Below are positions 5,783 through 6,059 of a stretch of 6,059 bases of DNA, one piece after another; position 1 is the first letter of the stretch, and each line of letters opens with the position of its first letter. The DNA is from Burkholderiales bacterium (lineage in GTDB: Bacteria > Pseudomonadota > Gammaproteobacteria > Burkholderiales > Burkholderiaceae_C). Position numbers and translations under genes: made by a program. The stretch is taken from the NCBI GenBank assembly GCA_947458895.1, contig CANHBY010000096.1, positions 1 through 6,059 on the forward strand, in the 5' to 3' direction. Below the pieces are notes generated by a model. It was not told where the DNA came from. It saw only the letters and a program-made list of their open reading frames with translations, and ran no database searches.

Positions 5783-6059
5783 TCAGGCACGAGGCGCTGA
5801 ATGGGTGTCAGGGGTGTCGAGCGAGGCCTGGGCAATCAGGTGCAAACACAGCTGCTCGTAGCTCATGCCTGAAGCACGCGCGGACATCGGCACCAGCGAG
5901 TGCGAGGTCATGCCGGGCGAAGTGTTCATCTCAAGCAGCAATGGCTTGCGGTCACTGGCGCGAATCATCAGGTCAGCCCGACCCCAGCCGCGGCAACCCA
6001 AAGACCGATAAGCGGCGACCACGATGCGTTGAATTTCTTGCTCCAGCTCAGCAGGCAAC
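5783..6059 (-). CDS. ddlB: D-alanine--D-alanine ligase, C-terminal part (5' end outside window)
   Basis: This ATP-grasp enzyme joins two D-alanines in the cytoplasm to make the dipeptide added to UDP-MurNAc-tripeptide. Only the last 91 or so codons are in the window; the family is about 300-330 residues long, so roughly 220 N-terminal residues lie beyond the right edge. The first visible codon (TTG) is internal. Diagnostic is GWGRADLMI (24-32 of the visible part) followed by [17 protein letters not shown] (41-57), the Ddl C-terminal signature. D29, E43 and N45 match the magnesium ligands of the ATP-grasp site, and the SPGMTSHS segment belongs to the second D-Ala site. Its position directly before ftsQ is the classic dcw placement and favours the ddlB name. 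All key residues visible here are intact. Confidence 0.95.
   Translation of the reverse strand, partial: LPAELEQEIQRIVVAAYRSLGCRGWGRADLMIRASDRKPLLLEMNTSPGMTSHSLVPMSARASGMSYEQLCLHLIAQASLDTPDTHSAPRA

Overview
The window holds the distal end of a division and cell wall (dcw) cluster on the minus strand and a short glycosylation-type gene pair on the plus strand, converging on a gene-poor spacer. The minus-strand order ddlB - ftsQ - ftsA - ftsZ, the FtsZ tail IPAFLRKQAD, and GC-rich codon use point to a Gram-negative proteobacterium. The style of the FtsA, FtsQ and FtsZ proteins suggests a betaproteobacterium, probably Burkholderiales (Comamonadaceae-like). That placement is inference from protein character, not from a search.

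Left part, plus strand (1-1868): the C-terminal part of a class I SAM-dependent methyltransferase-like protein, cut by the window edge, is followed by a complete 470-residue protein. That protein joins N-terminal TPR repeats to a C-terminal GT-B-like (GT9-like) glycosyltransferase domain. A 12-codon open frame bridges the two, overlapping the upstream stop as TGATG and the downstream start as ATGA. Pairs of this kind are typical of surface-polysaccharide or protein-glycosylation loci; the actual substrate cannot be read here.

Spacer (1869-2225): no convincing gene. It holds an imperfect long stem-loop, short inverted and tandem repeats built on the word AGACCTG/CAGGTCT, and, next to the ftsZ stop, a perfect 12-bp-stem terminator with T tracts on both strands that can serve both convergent units. 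lpxC, the usual gene after ftsZ in many proteobacterial dcw clusters, is absent from this position.

Right part, minus strand (2226-6059): ddlB (partial) makes D-Ala-D-Ala for peptidoglycan precursors. ftsQ encodes a bitopic divisome scaffold, ftsA the actin-like membrane tether, and ftsZ the tubulin-like GTPase that forms the Z ring and is tethered by FtsA through its C-terminal peptide. Spacing is 17 nt (ddlB-ftsQ), 56 nt (ftsQ-ftsA) and 197 nt (ftsA-ftsZ); the last gap is large enough for a separate ftsZ promoter. The right half is a conventional core locus. The more unusual parts are the mini-ORF junction, the repeat-bearing spacer and the replacement of the usual dcw continuation.
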